Source: Ptiloglossa arizonensis (taxonomy: Eukaryota > Arthropoda > Insecta > Hymenoptera > Colletidae). From it: DNA of 64,000 bases. The notes beneath the pieces are model-generated. The model made no database searches and was not told the origin of the DNA. It saw only the letters and a program-made list of their open reading frames with translations. The stretch covers positions 11,241,557 to 11,305,556 of the forward strand of contig NC_135051.1 of NCBI RefSeq assembly GCF_051014685.1, in the 5' to 3' direction. A program made the position numbers and the translations under genes. Shown one piece after another: positions 36,407-48,039 of this stretch. The first letter of the stretch is position 1, and each line of letters opens with the position of its first letter.

Positions 36407-37503
36407 GTACGTTAAAAACTTAATGTATTACTGGACATAATATATAATCGTAATGTTCGTGAACGTTTCGGACTTACAATCGTTCAATAGAAATTGGTAC
36501 AATCAAATATTTATCTTATGAATTATTATAGTCTAGTTGGTAAAGAATATATAGTTTATTAAGCGCTGTGAGTGTAATACGTAGTAAAGTCCGCTTGTAC
36601 TCAGCCTTGCCTATAACGCATAGGCACAAGTCTCAATCAATATTACGTTATATTCCCTTACTTTTGAAATACAAGAAGCTTGAATTTTCTATTCATGGCA
36701 TTCATTGTGTTTGAAGAATCGCGGGGTAATGTAAATGCTACGCGAGAATCCCTTTCTACTGTTAAAAAGAGGCGTCGAGTCGGCTGCGCTCAGGATTTAT
36801 CGAAGCTCTGCAAAGACTAGCAAACCAGAAATTTAGAATTGTGACTGTGGGAAAGAAGCTTGGTCTTTTTTCATGCTTCTCTTTCGAAACTAGAATCTAT
36901 GGAATGGCGTCGACATATCAAGGTTCTGACAAGAAAAGCAAAGTCAGTTAATCCATGAAAAAAGTAACGACCAGAATTATTTAGGATTGTCATGACATAC
37001 TCTTGATTGATTTTCAGGAAAGCAATACTATCGTTAAAAAGTAAATTTTCCATTAATTTACTGGGACAACTGCGGTCAATCATCGAAGAAAAGAGACGAG
37101 AAACATTCGATAAAGGTTTGCGACTTCTCCATGACTATGCACAATTCATGGAATTTGTGTTCCAAAGATAACAATGAGAAACATGTGAATTTATCGAGTT
37201 GAATTTGCAGCCTATATTTAACTCCGAACAATTATTATCTATTTTTAAAATGGAAATTCAATCATTGAGACGACAAATTACAAAATAACGTTGAAGTGAA
37301 ATTAATTGTATTACATCATTTTGAGAAGAAAAATGAACAATATCTTTTTGATAGTATACATGCGTTTGCTTCATATTATGATAAATGTATTGACGAGAAA
37401 CTACGATTTTTCATTCTATAAATAACTTTTTATGATTGGTACGAGAACACTTTCAATAATTTATTAGTTGAAAGACTAAGTTCTTAAGATACGAAAGTTA
37501 ATT
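36407..37503. other. Start of AMP deaminase intron 3, nothing recognised
   Basis: AT-rich intron sequence; short frames without motif. Confidence 0.5.
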
Positions 37504-37985
37504 AACAAGGGGACGTCGTGAACTGCCAAACACCGATTTTGATGAAATTTTACACAAATGATCTTTAATTCGATTTTAAAACTATACCATATTTTATTGC
37601 CGTTACTTTTCGTCGGGGGCAACAACCTCTTTATTTATTTCTACATAACTCTTAAATTACGAATTGATATTAAAAAAATGTTTCAAACAAATATTGTGTT
37701 ACTTCTGGTGATAGACCTGATTGATAGTCAATTAATGAATATAATTTTCCAATATTTTTGTTTTGTTTTTCGAATATTTTTTCAATGTCTTTTGTAATTT
37801 AAGTGTTATATGTATTGGTATAAATGAAGTGGATGGCTCTGATACAAGGGGTAGTTTTTTCTCTCCTAAAGTCGAAAAATAGAAGCAAAAGATATAGCAT
37901 AGTTTTTAGGTTAGATCCAAGAACATTTGTGTAAAGTTTCGTAAAAATTTACATACATATGATAATTTGCGATATTTTTTGTAAG
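37504..37985. repeat. Degenerate palindromic element related to the Tigger inverted repeat
   Basis: It begins AACAAGGGGACGTCGTGAAC, similar to the first bases of the Tigger copy at 52,063, and keeps its order of words (GATGAAATTTTACACAAATG, later GGGGGCAACAACCTC). Sequence at about 37,870-37,960 is an inverted, diverged copy of 37,535-37,620 (shared core TTTACACAAATG). No transposase. Probably an old non-autonomous relative. Confidence 0.5.
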
Positions 37986-39985
37986 TTATTTCTATAAATG
38001 CAACAAACATTGCGTTAAGATACGTTAGACTTGCGCAGAATTTCTGAGGCACAATTCTCTCGTTATGCGCAAGAGTAACAGTCAATGATTTCCAAAATGG
38101 TTTTTCTTGAAAACGGAAGCTCGTATATTTTTATCTTGTTCTCCAATGTGAAATCCCTTCTTTTACGGTTATTGCCACCAATTTCATCGCATTTTGTATA
38201 CACGTTGCGCTTATTGTGCATTATTATTCATAGTATTGAATATAACCAACTGATTAAACTCGAACGTAAAATCTGTGTTACATAGTAGATTGTATCTTTT
38301 TGTAATTTCTATGAGACGAAACCTCAAGAGTGCTGCCTTACGTAAGAAACCTTTGTCAAGTTCTATTTCCCCTTTCGTTGCCATCCCCCGCTTCCATACG
38401 TCTGTCAGTAACTCTTTAATCCATAAAGAATTAGCTTTTTCAACCTATTTTGACTTTTACGTAAACTGTACATAACATTATTGGACAATTAGTGTATAAA
38501 CGTATTTTTATAAAAATAGTAAAGAATGTACTAAATACTGCGTAAGTATATAATTAAAGTACATACATATGTGATACATTTATATAATTTATTGTATAAT
38601 GGAATATTACGCATTATAATCTAATACGTCCAAAGTATTTCACTAAATCTGTTACAAGAAGCATTTTATGAATGAGGTTTCGATTGTAATTGTCCACATT
38701 AGTAACAAAAACAAAAGGTAAAAAAACATTCAGATCTCTTATAATCCTTCAAAGGTATTAATAGTATTAATTATTTATACACGTTACAGGATTATTTCTC
38801 GCATAATGCAAAATAAGTTAGCAATGTGATATAACATTTTTTTTCTCGAATCCTAATTATTAAGAAAAATAATTTTAAAAATCGTTTTCAATAGATGCAA
38901 TGTACAAGGATGTTTCGTTAATTCCTGTAAGAACCACTATTACAATTCAGTGTTATCGAATATGGAATTATAGTTGTAAAAGTAATTTAACGGATTTTAA
39001 GAACTTATATTTTAAACTGGAAAGTTGCTAGAAGTGTTCAACTTCTACAGGTGTATTTGCAATTATGGTACAACCGAATAGAGAATGATTCCTGGTGAAA
39101 AAAATAAGTCGAAAGTACAGAATAAAGTTTTGCACGTGAGGCTTCGTTTTCGAGAGAAACTACTTTGAAAATCTGTTAGGTATACATACATATGTACTTT
39201 GTACTAACTGTAAGTATCGAGTCGACAGATCCTTCTTCCTGCTCATATTTATATTTATAAACATGGACAAAGCTATTGGCACTATATACTTATTATCGAT
39301 CTGTACTACTAGTCTCTTTTTAGTCTAAGCTACTCGATAATACGTGAATAAAGAAATATGTATATGCAATGTACTGAAAAGACTACATACTAATTTACTT
39401 TGAAAACATGATCGACATTTTTCATTAACAAAATTAATTTTAAAGAGTAATAGTTTTATCTTTATATACGAAAGCATTGTAATCAAGTAGAAAATAAAAA
39501 ATAATTAGTACAGATCCACAATAAGCAAGTAGTAGCAATGACAGGAAACAGAGAATGGTATCGTCCACGTATGTAAATACAAACACGGGTAGAAACAGAA
39601 GCCCTTCAACTCGATACTTACAGTGAAAATTTTATTTTACACTTTCGATTTATTTTTTCATGGAAAATTTCCCCCTGTCCGGTTGTACCATCATTGCAGA
39701 AATACACCTTGTATATTTAAAGTTCAATTCGTCGAATTCTAAGAGTATACAATTACATTACAGAGGAAAAGGTATTTCATTAGTACGTAAGAAACAGGGA
39801 TTTAAAACAATCAAATATAATATTCGTACCGATTTTCGGTACAATTATTCGGAATAACTGTTACAGAGAACCGGATAAAGTTCAATCAATTGAATTGCAG
39901 AATCAATTGCAATTATGATCCTAATATCGTTGTACAACCATTTACTGGGTGATTCTCTCGCCAGTGAACTAAAAACAGTATCGCT
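37986..39985. other. AT-rich intronic DNA
   Basis: An 8-base inverted repeat (CTTGCGCA/TGCGCAAG) flanks about 24 bases at 38,031-38,070. No coding region recognised. Confidence 0.45.
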
Positions 39986-39989
39986 GGTT

Positions 39990-40187
39990 AAACACCCCAG
40001 CGTTAATCCCGTGTTTGTATATAGTAATCTATCGACAAAGAGATCCACATTGCTGTTGTGTTGTCTGTTGGTCGGCGATAACGATACTGCAGAGTAGTAT
40101 TTCAATTTTTGGACTCTCATTTTCAATTCACACATGTACACGCACAGTTGTCACTGCTGTGCAAACACGGGATTATCGCTACGGTGT
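39990..40187. repeat. Inverted repeat, possibly LTR-related, beside the gypsy remnant
   Basis: 39,990-40,021 and 40,156-40,187 are inverted copies of about 32 bases with few mismatches (core AAACACGGGATTA). They flank a 134-bp GC-richer spacer and lie just beyond the 3' end of the gypsy-like coding remnant. Confidence 0.55.
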
Positions 40188-40429
40188 TTAGGCGTCGGCA
40201 CTGCCTTTGAGTCCAAATGGCGACAGTCCACTAATCGATCTCTTAGATAATGAAACTGTTCGACCAAGTATATCGTGTGGATGTATCTAGGGATCCTTCA
40301 ATAAAAGTAATGCAGTTTAGGAATAATTACGGTATATTTTCAATAATATTATATTTGACGTTTATTGTACACGTTCTTTGTTATAGCAATGTATTCTTCT
40401 CTATCGTCATGCATTCGCCATGTCGCTGC

Positions 40430-42000
40430 TGCTCCATGCGCCTGCGCCAAGTGCAGCCATGGATCTTAAAGAGGTCTATCTTCAGGACCGTCTACTCAGA
40501 CGCCTGACACTCAGCCATTTTTGTATTTTTCTCGAACCTCGTAGCCTTTTCTCTCTTGCCGAGACGAATGATTTCATATGTATCATTCCTCGTTATAATA
40601 CGTCTTCGTTAAAATACGCTTTATTATTCGTTTATTATTCATTCTTTAAAATCAGCTGACGTAAAGGCAATCCCTCTGTCTGTGATAATTCGTGGAGAAT
40701 TATCGAACGTCTGTTGTTGAATTACTAGTTCATTAATCGCCTCTTTTACACCTATAGACTTTGTAGGATATAATCGTGTAAATTTTGAGAAAGTATCCCA
40801 TTACCACTCGGATATGTTTATACAACTTGCTAGTGACTGTTAGCGAATTGACACGATCCATATGTATAGAAAACGGGATACCTACCCCCTTTGGTGACGG
40901 ATGCAACTGGCCTTCTTTCTTTCCTTTCTTGCGCTCTGATAGAATACAAAACACACAACAGCTTGTCACGTTTTTTTATCCATTGGAACAAATTTGAAAT
41001 GTAGAATTTCACTTTTATTCGTCTAACGATAAAAATCCTATTTTTTTTTTACACGTTTCATGTCTGTTTACATGTTGTTTGCATCTCATTAAGACATTAT
41101 TCTCTATAATGTAATCTTCGTACAGCTCTATCTGTAACGATTGCATTATGATACGTAACCTCTCCTTTTCTTGTTTTTTTTTTCTGTACAAAATGCATTA
41201 GTATGCTCTCTATAATTATTACTAGAAATTTACTAAGAGTGTCTGTATGCTTCAATTTTTCAGCAGGACTGATCGACCTCATAATCAAACTCTTCTAGTG
41301 ACAATGCTCAACTGACCACCTTTGACGACAAATCGTTCTTTCTGAGAGTCTTCTGAAAAGCCTGACAATCTGTTACTAATTTGAATTCAATTCTCAATAA
41401 GTGGATACTTTTTAATTATCTTGATCACTGCTAAAATGTCTAATTCATAATTGTTTTTCGATATTCATCGTTATATTATTCATCTAATGTACCGAGTGAA
41501 AATATTTTTCGTTACGGTATTTCTGTAACAAGATTGCTCCAATTCTTTCCTGACACATATCTGTATGTACTTTCGTCATTGTCCCAGGATCATAAATATG
41601 GAATACTGGTCCCTTTGATGAAATCAACTTTAACATTAAAAATGCTTCCCTTTCTCCTGCGTTAAATTTGAATAATTTATCATTTTTTAATAAGTCCGAT
41701 AAAGGAGGTACTTCGTAATCTCTGAAGAGTCTGTTTGTATCCGTCTTATTTCTTTATATAATATATATGCGCATCTAAATAATTGAACATTTCTCCTCCG
41801 ATCAAGATTTCAGTCATTGCGTCCTGTGGATGCACAACAAGCATCTCTGTAACATATTCTTTTTTCACTTTCTATCACCACTAAACACAATAAATGTTGC
41901 AGCTGCAAGCAGCAAGTCTTCTTCATTCGTTTTCAGTCCTTTTTAGCTTGCAGCTTGGAACAAAATGATTCAAGTGCGGACGATTTATTGCCAGTAGCAA
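40430..42000 (-). mobile_element. Decayed Ty3/gypsy-type retrotransposon, RNase H and integrase region
   Basis: Minus-strand reading, with stops and frameshifts. At about 41,740-41,600 DYEVPPLSDLLKNDKLFKFN and then KGPVFHIYDPGTMTKVHTD, the connection and 'H-T-D' start of RNase H. At about 41,370-41,290 TDCQAFQKTLRKNDLSSKVV then LSLEEFDYEVD. At 40,915-40,640 an integrase core: HPSPKGVGIPFSIHMDRV, TKSIGVKEAINELVIQQQTF and RIITDRGIAFTSADFKE, where TDRG and the preceding HMDR correspond to catalytic Asp blocks. The tail near 40,580-40,500 (DTYEIIRLGKREKATRFEKN) is the usual end of such integrases. The reverse-transcriptase palm was not found, so the copy is deleted as well as mutated. Confidence 0.75.
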
Positions 42001-42081
42001 TGTAGCCGCGTCATCGAAACGAAACTCAAAATGTTTCTCGAATTATGTTGCTTCAGTGCGAACAAAATGTTTCTATAAGTC

Positions 42082-42114
42082 GTTGCATGTTCGAAACGTT
42101 TTGGAACATGCAAC
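42082..42114. repeat. Perfect 11-bp stem inverted repeat
   Basis: GTTGCATGTTC (42,082-42,092) and GAACATGCAAC (42,104-42,114) are perfect inverted copies around an 11-base loop. It lies between the gypsy and piggyBac remnants. Function unknown. Confidence 0.8.
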
Positions 42115-42256
42115 AACAAGAGGCGACGAACTTTTTTATTTTTACCGACTAAACACCAGGATAAATCAATAACGCTAGAAGAAAACAAGTTAAATTTATT
42201 TTGTCGTGAAACCAGGGGGGGGGCAATGTTGTTAACCAGATAGTCAGAAAATATTC

Positions 42257-42660
42257 TTGCAAATGTGGCGGTTGAGGAAAGACTCTGTGTTATGTACACT
42301 TACAGATATAGCAGCTTTATTTGGAATAATTCAAAAAAACAATAGAAGAACAATATTTCTGCAAGAACTAAGCAACGAATTAATTAAAAATCAAATTAAA
42401 AAAAAATTACATGATTACAAAGAAATGTACACACTTTAGAAATTTCAACATGCTTAGAAAAGTATTAAGAGTAAAAATAGCAAAAGATACAAGGGCAACA
42501 AAAAAAAATAAAATGTTACCAATGTGTAATAAAAGTAAAAAACGAACGAACAAATTATAATAATTTATCGAAATCTAAACAAACGTGTTACAAATGCAAA
42601 TATGATATATGCAGAAAATATTCGGTAAACATTGTACTTTGTTAGTCGTGTTCAATATCA
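42257..42660 (+). mobile_element. Decayed piggyBac transposase C-terminal fragment
   Basis: The plus strand reads LTDIAALFGIIQKNNRRTIF then LQELSNELIKNQIKKKL, the 'D-x-A-x-x-N-A ... F-L-x-E-L-x-x-x-L' end of the piggyBac catalytic domain. In another frame a cysteine-rich segment follows at about 42,515-42,640 (CYQC ... CYKCKYDICRKYS), matching the C-terminal zinc-binding region. Stops and a frameshift separate the parts. Confidence 0.65.
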
Positions 42661-43129
42661 GAAGAATCAAGCTCGGACTAATTTTATATCAGTATTCTGA
42701 ATTTGATAATATAGTAATTATCGGGAACACGGTTCACAGCTCCAATTTCAATGACCTAGAAATATATTATCAGGGACGTCGTTTGCAACAACTTTTCCCT
42801 ATACATGTATCCGTTTGTAAAAAGTGTTGGAAACATTATATTGAATTCTGCTTATACGAGCAGACCGCTATTTATAAAGGGTGTTAATAAAAATGTTATA
42901 TGTGTACAGTATATGCCTGAGTATGCGTGCGTGCAGTCTGTATATATACATATATGCAGTGTGTAATAAACATGCCACGATGATTGAGTGCAGCAAGCGG
43001 CCCTCGCTCTTCGACGAAATAAAAATTAACCTAACCAAAATCTAATCAAAAATATATATTACACATACATATATGCATTACATAGTAGCCAATATGTAAA
43101 ATTTAAAATCAGAAAAACATATATACAAA

Positions 43130-43700
43130 ATCTCAAACCTAATTACATGCAATTGTATTTGGCTTATGTTCCTTTCAAATATAACTTTTAAAATATTTCA
43201 AGAGCCTTCGTTAAAGATGTTAACGGCCAAAAATATTGCTATTTCAATTGTTGAGAGTTTACAATGAATGTGCTTTGGAGCAAACGTGTACAACTCAATG
43301 AATTGAGCGATTCATTGCTGTTCTGAGTCTGGGCTACTAAACACCTTTGTAATAAATCTTTTGATCATAAATCCTCGCATATTGGTTTTATAACTTCTAT
43401 GACTGTATAGCCAAGAGACGGATCGCGTCTAAATGTAGCTGATGCCCTTATTTGTTTTCTTCACGTTTCGCAATCCGGTGCCCATTCGTTCTTCCACATT
43501 ACCTACCTACGCACTCATTTTTTTCGACAGGAATTTCTACAACATATGAATTAATATCCAAAATGTTTTTGTAGGTTTTACTGCCCCCCTCCAATATATG
43601 TAGTGTATTTGGCACCATACAGATTCTCTGATCTAATAAAGCAGGCATCCTTGTGATTTTCACATCAGCTGTACCAGTCGTACTCATCAATTATTTCATC
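43130..43700 (-). mobile_element. Decayed MULE-like transposon protein fragment
   Basis: Minus-strand pieces in order: an open 63-codon frame at 43,690-43,499 (MSTTGTADVKITRMPALLDQ), RRDPSLGYTVIEVIKPICED then LLQRCLVAQTQNSNESLNSL near 43,330, and APKHIHCKLSTIEIAIFLAV then NIFNEG near 43,230. The block 'L-L-x-R-C-L-x-x-x-T-Q-N-x-N-E-S-x-N' is typical of a repeated element protein in ants, aphids and Hydra. I call it MULE-like with reserve. Whether the first frame belongs to the same element is uncertain. Confidence 0.55.
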
Positions 43701-43839
43701 GTTCTCCACTTGCAACATGTTTGACATAAGCTAGATTTGACTACGCTATCGATTACATTTTTGCTGTAACTTCCGATCAGTGTTGTGACACCGAATTACG
43801 AACTGAATACCTGTAACTTATAACTTCATTAATTTCAGG

Positions 43840-44790
43840 AGCTTGGTGATATGCTTTTGCATATATATTTCCAAGACACAATTTAATGAAAATTATAAAA
43901 ATATCGATCACGTTTTAAACGTAATTGTACAAACTTGTTTTAAGACAATTGAACATGAAATAGATGAGACATCAAAGCTTGTACATTTTACATTTTCCGC
44001 GAAACAACGATATTTGAAGAATTTTGTGTTTTACTGACAATGAGTGTAAAGCATTAAGTTCTTGTTTAAAGAAATGCTAGTTCGTTGGAACTCAACATGT
44101 CTAATGTTAGAACGAGCTATCTATATGAAAGAAGTCATAATTACCTTTCTAATGGAAGGTCAGAATTAGTAAATATTATTCAATTGACGCTTGGAATAAT
44201 ATCGAGACTGTTGTGAAATATCTTGACGTATTCAATGAAATAACTCTTATTTTATCAAAATCGAGATGTCCTGATATGTGCTACGTACAACTAATTGTTT
44301 ATATATTACTACAACGTATACCTACGTTAAAAAAAATAATATTCTTCGTAAAAAATTTGCTATAGCTATGAAAATTAAATTAAATTAATCGTTTTGGATT
44401 TTCACTTAAATAACGATTATTTTATTAAAAGAAAGAAGATGGATGTTTCAAGGAAATTGAATCACTATATTCGCATAAATTATTATTCCGAAGAAGATTC
44501 GGCAAAAGAACTCAATGTATTAAACAATCCTATCGCTTCTATATTTTCCAACATTCAGGTATAAAAAATCGAAAATAAATTATTCCAATGAAATCTATAT
44601 CTATAGAAGGAACCATTTACTTGATGGAACTATTAAAAAATATCGTTTCCAAATTTAAATTGAATGATTTTGATATTTTATCCGTACTAGTCACAAATGT
44701 TCCAAGTGAACAATTATTTCAGAAAGTTGGTAATTTAATCACAAAATAAGAAGGAATAGTTTGAATCCATGGCTTAATAACATAAGCATA
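43840..44790 (+). mobile_element. Decayed hAT transposase, C-terminal half
   Basis: Plus-strand pieces in the right order: DHVLNVIVQTCFKTIEHEID ('H-x-L-N-L-I-V'), VRWNST with MLERAIYMKEVIITFLMEGQ (44,080-44,160), DAWNNIETVVKYLDVFNEIT (44,190-44,255), and the dimerisation domain NVPSEQLFQKVGNLIT (44,698-44,746), the counterpart of 'P-S-E-x-x-F-S-x-A-G'. A plus-strand frame starting MDVSRKLNHYIRINYY at 44,440 lies between. Several stops and frame changes. No ends identified. Confidence 0.7.
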
Positions 44791-44819
44791 AGTAACATGT
44801 AGCATTGTTGTTAATTTCT

Positions 44820-44950
44820 TTTTCCGGCTCGTCAAAAGCTTTGAGAGCTGAACTTTAAACTTGAGTTTTGTAGCTTTCTCAAGCTTCGTATAGTGTTAAC
44901 CTTAAGAACTTAGCCCTTAAGGTTGAGCTTTGAAGTTCTGGAGACTCGAG
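44820..44950. repeat. Imperfect AGCTT-rich repeat cluster with inverted repeats
   Basis: Words such as AAGCTT, GAGCTT and AGCTTTGA recur in both orientations, and AACCTTAAG (44,898-44,906) pairs with CTTAAGGTT (44,916-44,924). It lies directly after the hAT remnant and may be its subterminal repeat region. Confidence 0.5.
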
Positions 44951-45176
44951 CTTTATATTATACATCACTATTGGGGAATGTCGTACCAAAATAATTAGTT
45001 CTTATCAGGAAAACATAGTAATAATTTGTTAATCCTGAGGATAATTCATTCCAAGTTGTATGAGTTCATCATAAATGAAATAGTTAAGGTTTTTAAGATT
45101 TAGTAACTGAAAGATTGATCAAAGTAGGTCAATTATTTATGCTTTGAAGATATTTGTAATGCTATATATATTTTAG

Positions 45177-45363
45177 GTACCGTTGGAAGATCTTCAACAG
45201 GCATCCCAGATGCTGGTTCAAGCTTTGGCAATACGTGAGAAATACATGAACAATTCTAAGCAAAGTTTTCCCTCTATAACGTCACGATTTCTACGCAGTG
45301 TCGATAAAAGACCAGTAAACAGTGATGACGAGGTTCAACACGATGATCGTAAAGCCATTGCGG
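45177..45363 (+). CDS. AMPD2: AMP deaminase, coding exon 4 (residues 143-205)
   Basis: Acceptor TATTTTAG; donor GCGG/GTATAT. The frame reads VPLEDLQQASQMLVQALAIR then EKYMNNSKQSFPSITSRFL, the conserved helical segment 'A-L-x-I-R-E-K-Y-M-x-x-S-x-Q-S-F' that precedes the catalytic domain. Enters in phase 0 and leaves in phase 1; the split codon is GAT (Asp). An open frame running on past the donor to 45,521 is intronic. Confidence 0.93.
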
Positions 45364-46989
45364 GTATATATCTTCTAATGATCTATTTTTCTAATCATAG
45401 CATGCTACCCTTCGTATTCATTGGATTTGTTGTATATTGGCATGCAAAAGTATCCGTTCAGACATTTTTTTCATTTTATCTATCAGAAGCAAGAGTTAAA
45501 CAAATTTTAACTAATATTTGAATAAAGACACGATAAGTAAAAGAATGCAATACAACAAATAAACATTGTGTATGATTTTTTGTGTACTTATTTATAAGAT
45601 TATTAAACCAGCAGCATATTTAAAAGTTTCCAGTTATTTTCTTTTAGAAGAAAAATTAATCAATTAACTCAGACTATTACTACCTTAAGTTGGTTCAAAT
45701 AACATTTTATTACCAATATTTTATAGTTATGTCTTTTGCAGGAATAATAGCGACACAGTAACGAATCATGCACTCGATTAATCGCGTATTAGTCATACGG
45801 TATTTTATATAATTCTTCTATCAAAACTTGAAAAATTCGGCTTTCAATTGTTTTTATAGCTTAAAAAATTTAATAAGTTTCTTAAAGGAGTAGTTTGAAC
45901 GTAAACTGAAATAGTAGAGTTGAGGTTGAAATCAAACTACGAGACAATCGTTTGTTATTATAACATAGCTATCGAGTGTTATCTTATATGTTATTTTATA
46001 TCTTATGTTATCTAAACACATATTGTAAGATTATGAAAAGAAAGGAGATTGAAAAATCGTTTCAGAATTCAAAGATCATATTTAACTTGTTGAGTTAGTC
46101 TTATCATCGTATATCTATACTAAAAAATTGCTAAACATGCTCCTGGGTAGAATTCAGATTTAGCAACCAGAATTTATTTAAAAGGATGTTATATTAAATT
46201 ATTGGCCAGTATTTTGTAACGCGTAAACTAATAATCAATAGTATTATTATCGTGAAAATACAATTTATGATTGTCATAACGTGGACATCATTCAGGGACA
46301 TTCTTTATAGCTCTTCTCAGTTCTAAAATAATAATGACACGATTTTTAGTATTTCAATTGATTTATAGCAATCCATGTTAACGTTTCAACAACGTTTCCG
46401 TAGCTAATATTAGTCATTCGCCACGATATTCATTCCTTGTATGTAAACATTTCTCTAAAAGCACTCTAGCTTATATAGACCAAGAAACTAAAAGGCTGAA
46501 AATTTTCAAACAACTGTTTTAGCAATCTTGCAAGTAAATGTGTATCATATAATAAACAACGTTTATTCGTTGTATAGTTTTCTTTTACCTATTATGCTTT
46601 TATAACCAACATAATTACAATTTGGTTAGCTCTTACTTTCAAAAAATAAAGTAAAAAACCTATTTATTCGAGGACATCTGCACGTCATTCCGTACATATT
46701 AAATATAATAGACATTAATGGCGTATTGTTGATTTGGTGTTTTAAAAGGGTACTGTGGTAGATTATAATTATATAAATTACAATTATGGATATTCGGTCC
46801 GATATCACTTCTCAAATCTCATCTCGTCATTGTCCTTAACTTGGAATTTCCAACATCGTGCTACCTTAAATATTTAATTGAATCGTTCACATTAACAATT
46901 TCCTGAAAAAAATTCTAATACTGTTATCCAGGATCTATTGACTTTTTCGAAACGATAATAATATTATACTCCTTAAATATGATTATCAG
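45364..46989. other. AMP deaminase intron 4
   Basis: 1.6 kb of AT-rich intron; nothing else recognised. Confidence 0.7.
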
Positions 46990-47339
46990 ATCACCCCGTG
47001 CATGCACCTGCATCTCGAGGAGATCCATGGGAATGTGAATTTCCCCCGACGAAAAATTACAAAATAGCACCTGTTAATGGGGTCTTCAATGTGTACGCTA
47101 GCGAAGAAGATTTTGCTAATGGAAAACCTATTCCACATTCGTATCCTGATTTGGCGATTTTTGTCCGAGACATGAACCTTCTTTGTGCAATGATTGCCGA
47201 TGGTCCTTTAAAATCATTTTGCTACAGAAGACTGAGTTATCTTTCATCGAAGTTCCAATTGCACGTATTGCTTAACGAACTTAGAGAATTGGCGAGTCAA
47301 AAAGCGGTCCCACATAGAGATTTCTATAACATCAGAAAG
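46990..47339 (+). CDS. AMPD2: AMP deaminase, coding exon 5 (residues 205-321)
   Basis: Acceptor GATTATCAG; donor AAG/GTCAGT. Contains GVFNVYASEEDFANGKPI, the 'P-Y-P-D-L-x-x-F-x-x-D-M' segment as HSYPDLAIFVRDMNLLCAMI, then RRLSYLSSKFQLHVLLNELR and PHRDFYNIRK, which leads into the zinc-binding motif of the next exon. This is the start of the amidohydrolase-type TIM barrel. Compared with vertebrate enzymes FCYRRL replaces the usual 'T-x-x-H-R-R-L', a tolerated difference. Confidence 0.96.
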
Positions 47340-47470
47340 GTCAGTATAGAAAAGTTACGAGTGATATGCAGTGGAAAAGTGTGTTAGAAATTTACTTCAT
47401 TAGTAAGCATCTGAAATGAATTTTGAAAGAATCGCACTTCTGGAAAACTGAAACTTCATTTTTATTTTAG

Positions 47471-47668
47471 GTTGATACGCATATTCATGCAGCGTCTTGT
47501 ATGAATCAGAAACACCTTCTTAGATTTATTAAGAAAACTTTGAAGAATCATGCGAATGAAATTGTCACGTGCTCGAAAAATGGAGAAACAATGACTCTTC
47601 GAGAGGTGTTTCAATCCATGAATCTGACAACTTATGATCTTAGTGTCGATATGTTAGACGTACACGCA
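47471..47668 (+). CDS. AMPD2: AMP deaminase, coding exon 6 (residues 322-387), zinc-binding HxH
   Basis: Begins [20 protein letters not shown]: His325 and His327 are the first pair of zinc ligands of the adenosine/AMP deaminase family, and the following [13 protein letters not shown] is near-invariant in AMP deaminases. Ends [11 protein letters not shown] before donor GCA/GTAAGC. Phase 0 at both ends, as in other animal genes. Confidence 0.97.
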
Positions 47669-47743
47669 GTAAGCTTTCGACGATACCATTTTGTTAAGAA
47701 ATAAGTTTAAAAATTTAGACTTTATGTGTAATTTTATTTTTAG

Positions 47744-48039
47744 GATAGAAATACGTTCCACAGATTCGACAAATTCAATGCCAAGTATAATCCAATTGGC
47801 GAGAGTCGACTCCGCGAGGTGTTTTTGAAAACGGACAATTATCTTAACGGTAAATTCTTCGCAAGCATTATCAAAGAAGTTGCTAGCGATCTTGAGGAGT
47901 CGAAATACCAAAATGCGGAATTGCGTCTTTCAATTTATGGAAAAAGTCCAGAAGAATGGGACAAATTAGCAAAATGGGCCATTCAGAGCGACGTGTATTC
48001 TGATAACGTGCGCTGGCTTATTCAAATTCCTCGACTATA
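47744..48039 (+). CDS. AMPD2: AMP deaminase, coding exon 7 (residues 388-486)
   Basis: Acceptor TTTTTAG; donor TA/GTAAGT. Reads [40 protein letters not shown] and [20 protein letters not shown], all standard AMP deaminase blocks ('F-D-K-F-N-x-K-Y-N-P' and 'R-L-S-I-Y-G-x-S-x-x-E-W'). Ends with RWLIQIPRL and a split Tyr codon in phase 2. Confidence 0.97.

Noticed and set aside
37558..37797. 79-codon plus frame with hydrophobic residues
   Set aside because: It falls inside the palindromic Tigger-related repeat, whose AT-rich sequence gives Phe/Leu/Ile runs by chance.
40420..40659. Plus-strand frame beginning MSLLLHAPAPSAAMDLKEVY with good start context, considered as another AMP deaminase first exon
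   Set aside because: The minus strand here reads as the tail of the gypsy integrase and its downstream region, which explains the GC-rich composition. No donor of the right phase (0) is present.
45364..45521. Continuation of the exon 4 frame to 45,521
   Set aside because: A donor at 45,364 joins in phase to conserved sequence at 46,990; the extension has no family similarity.
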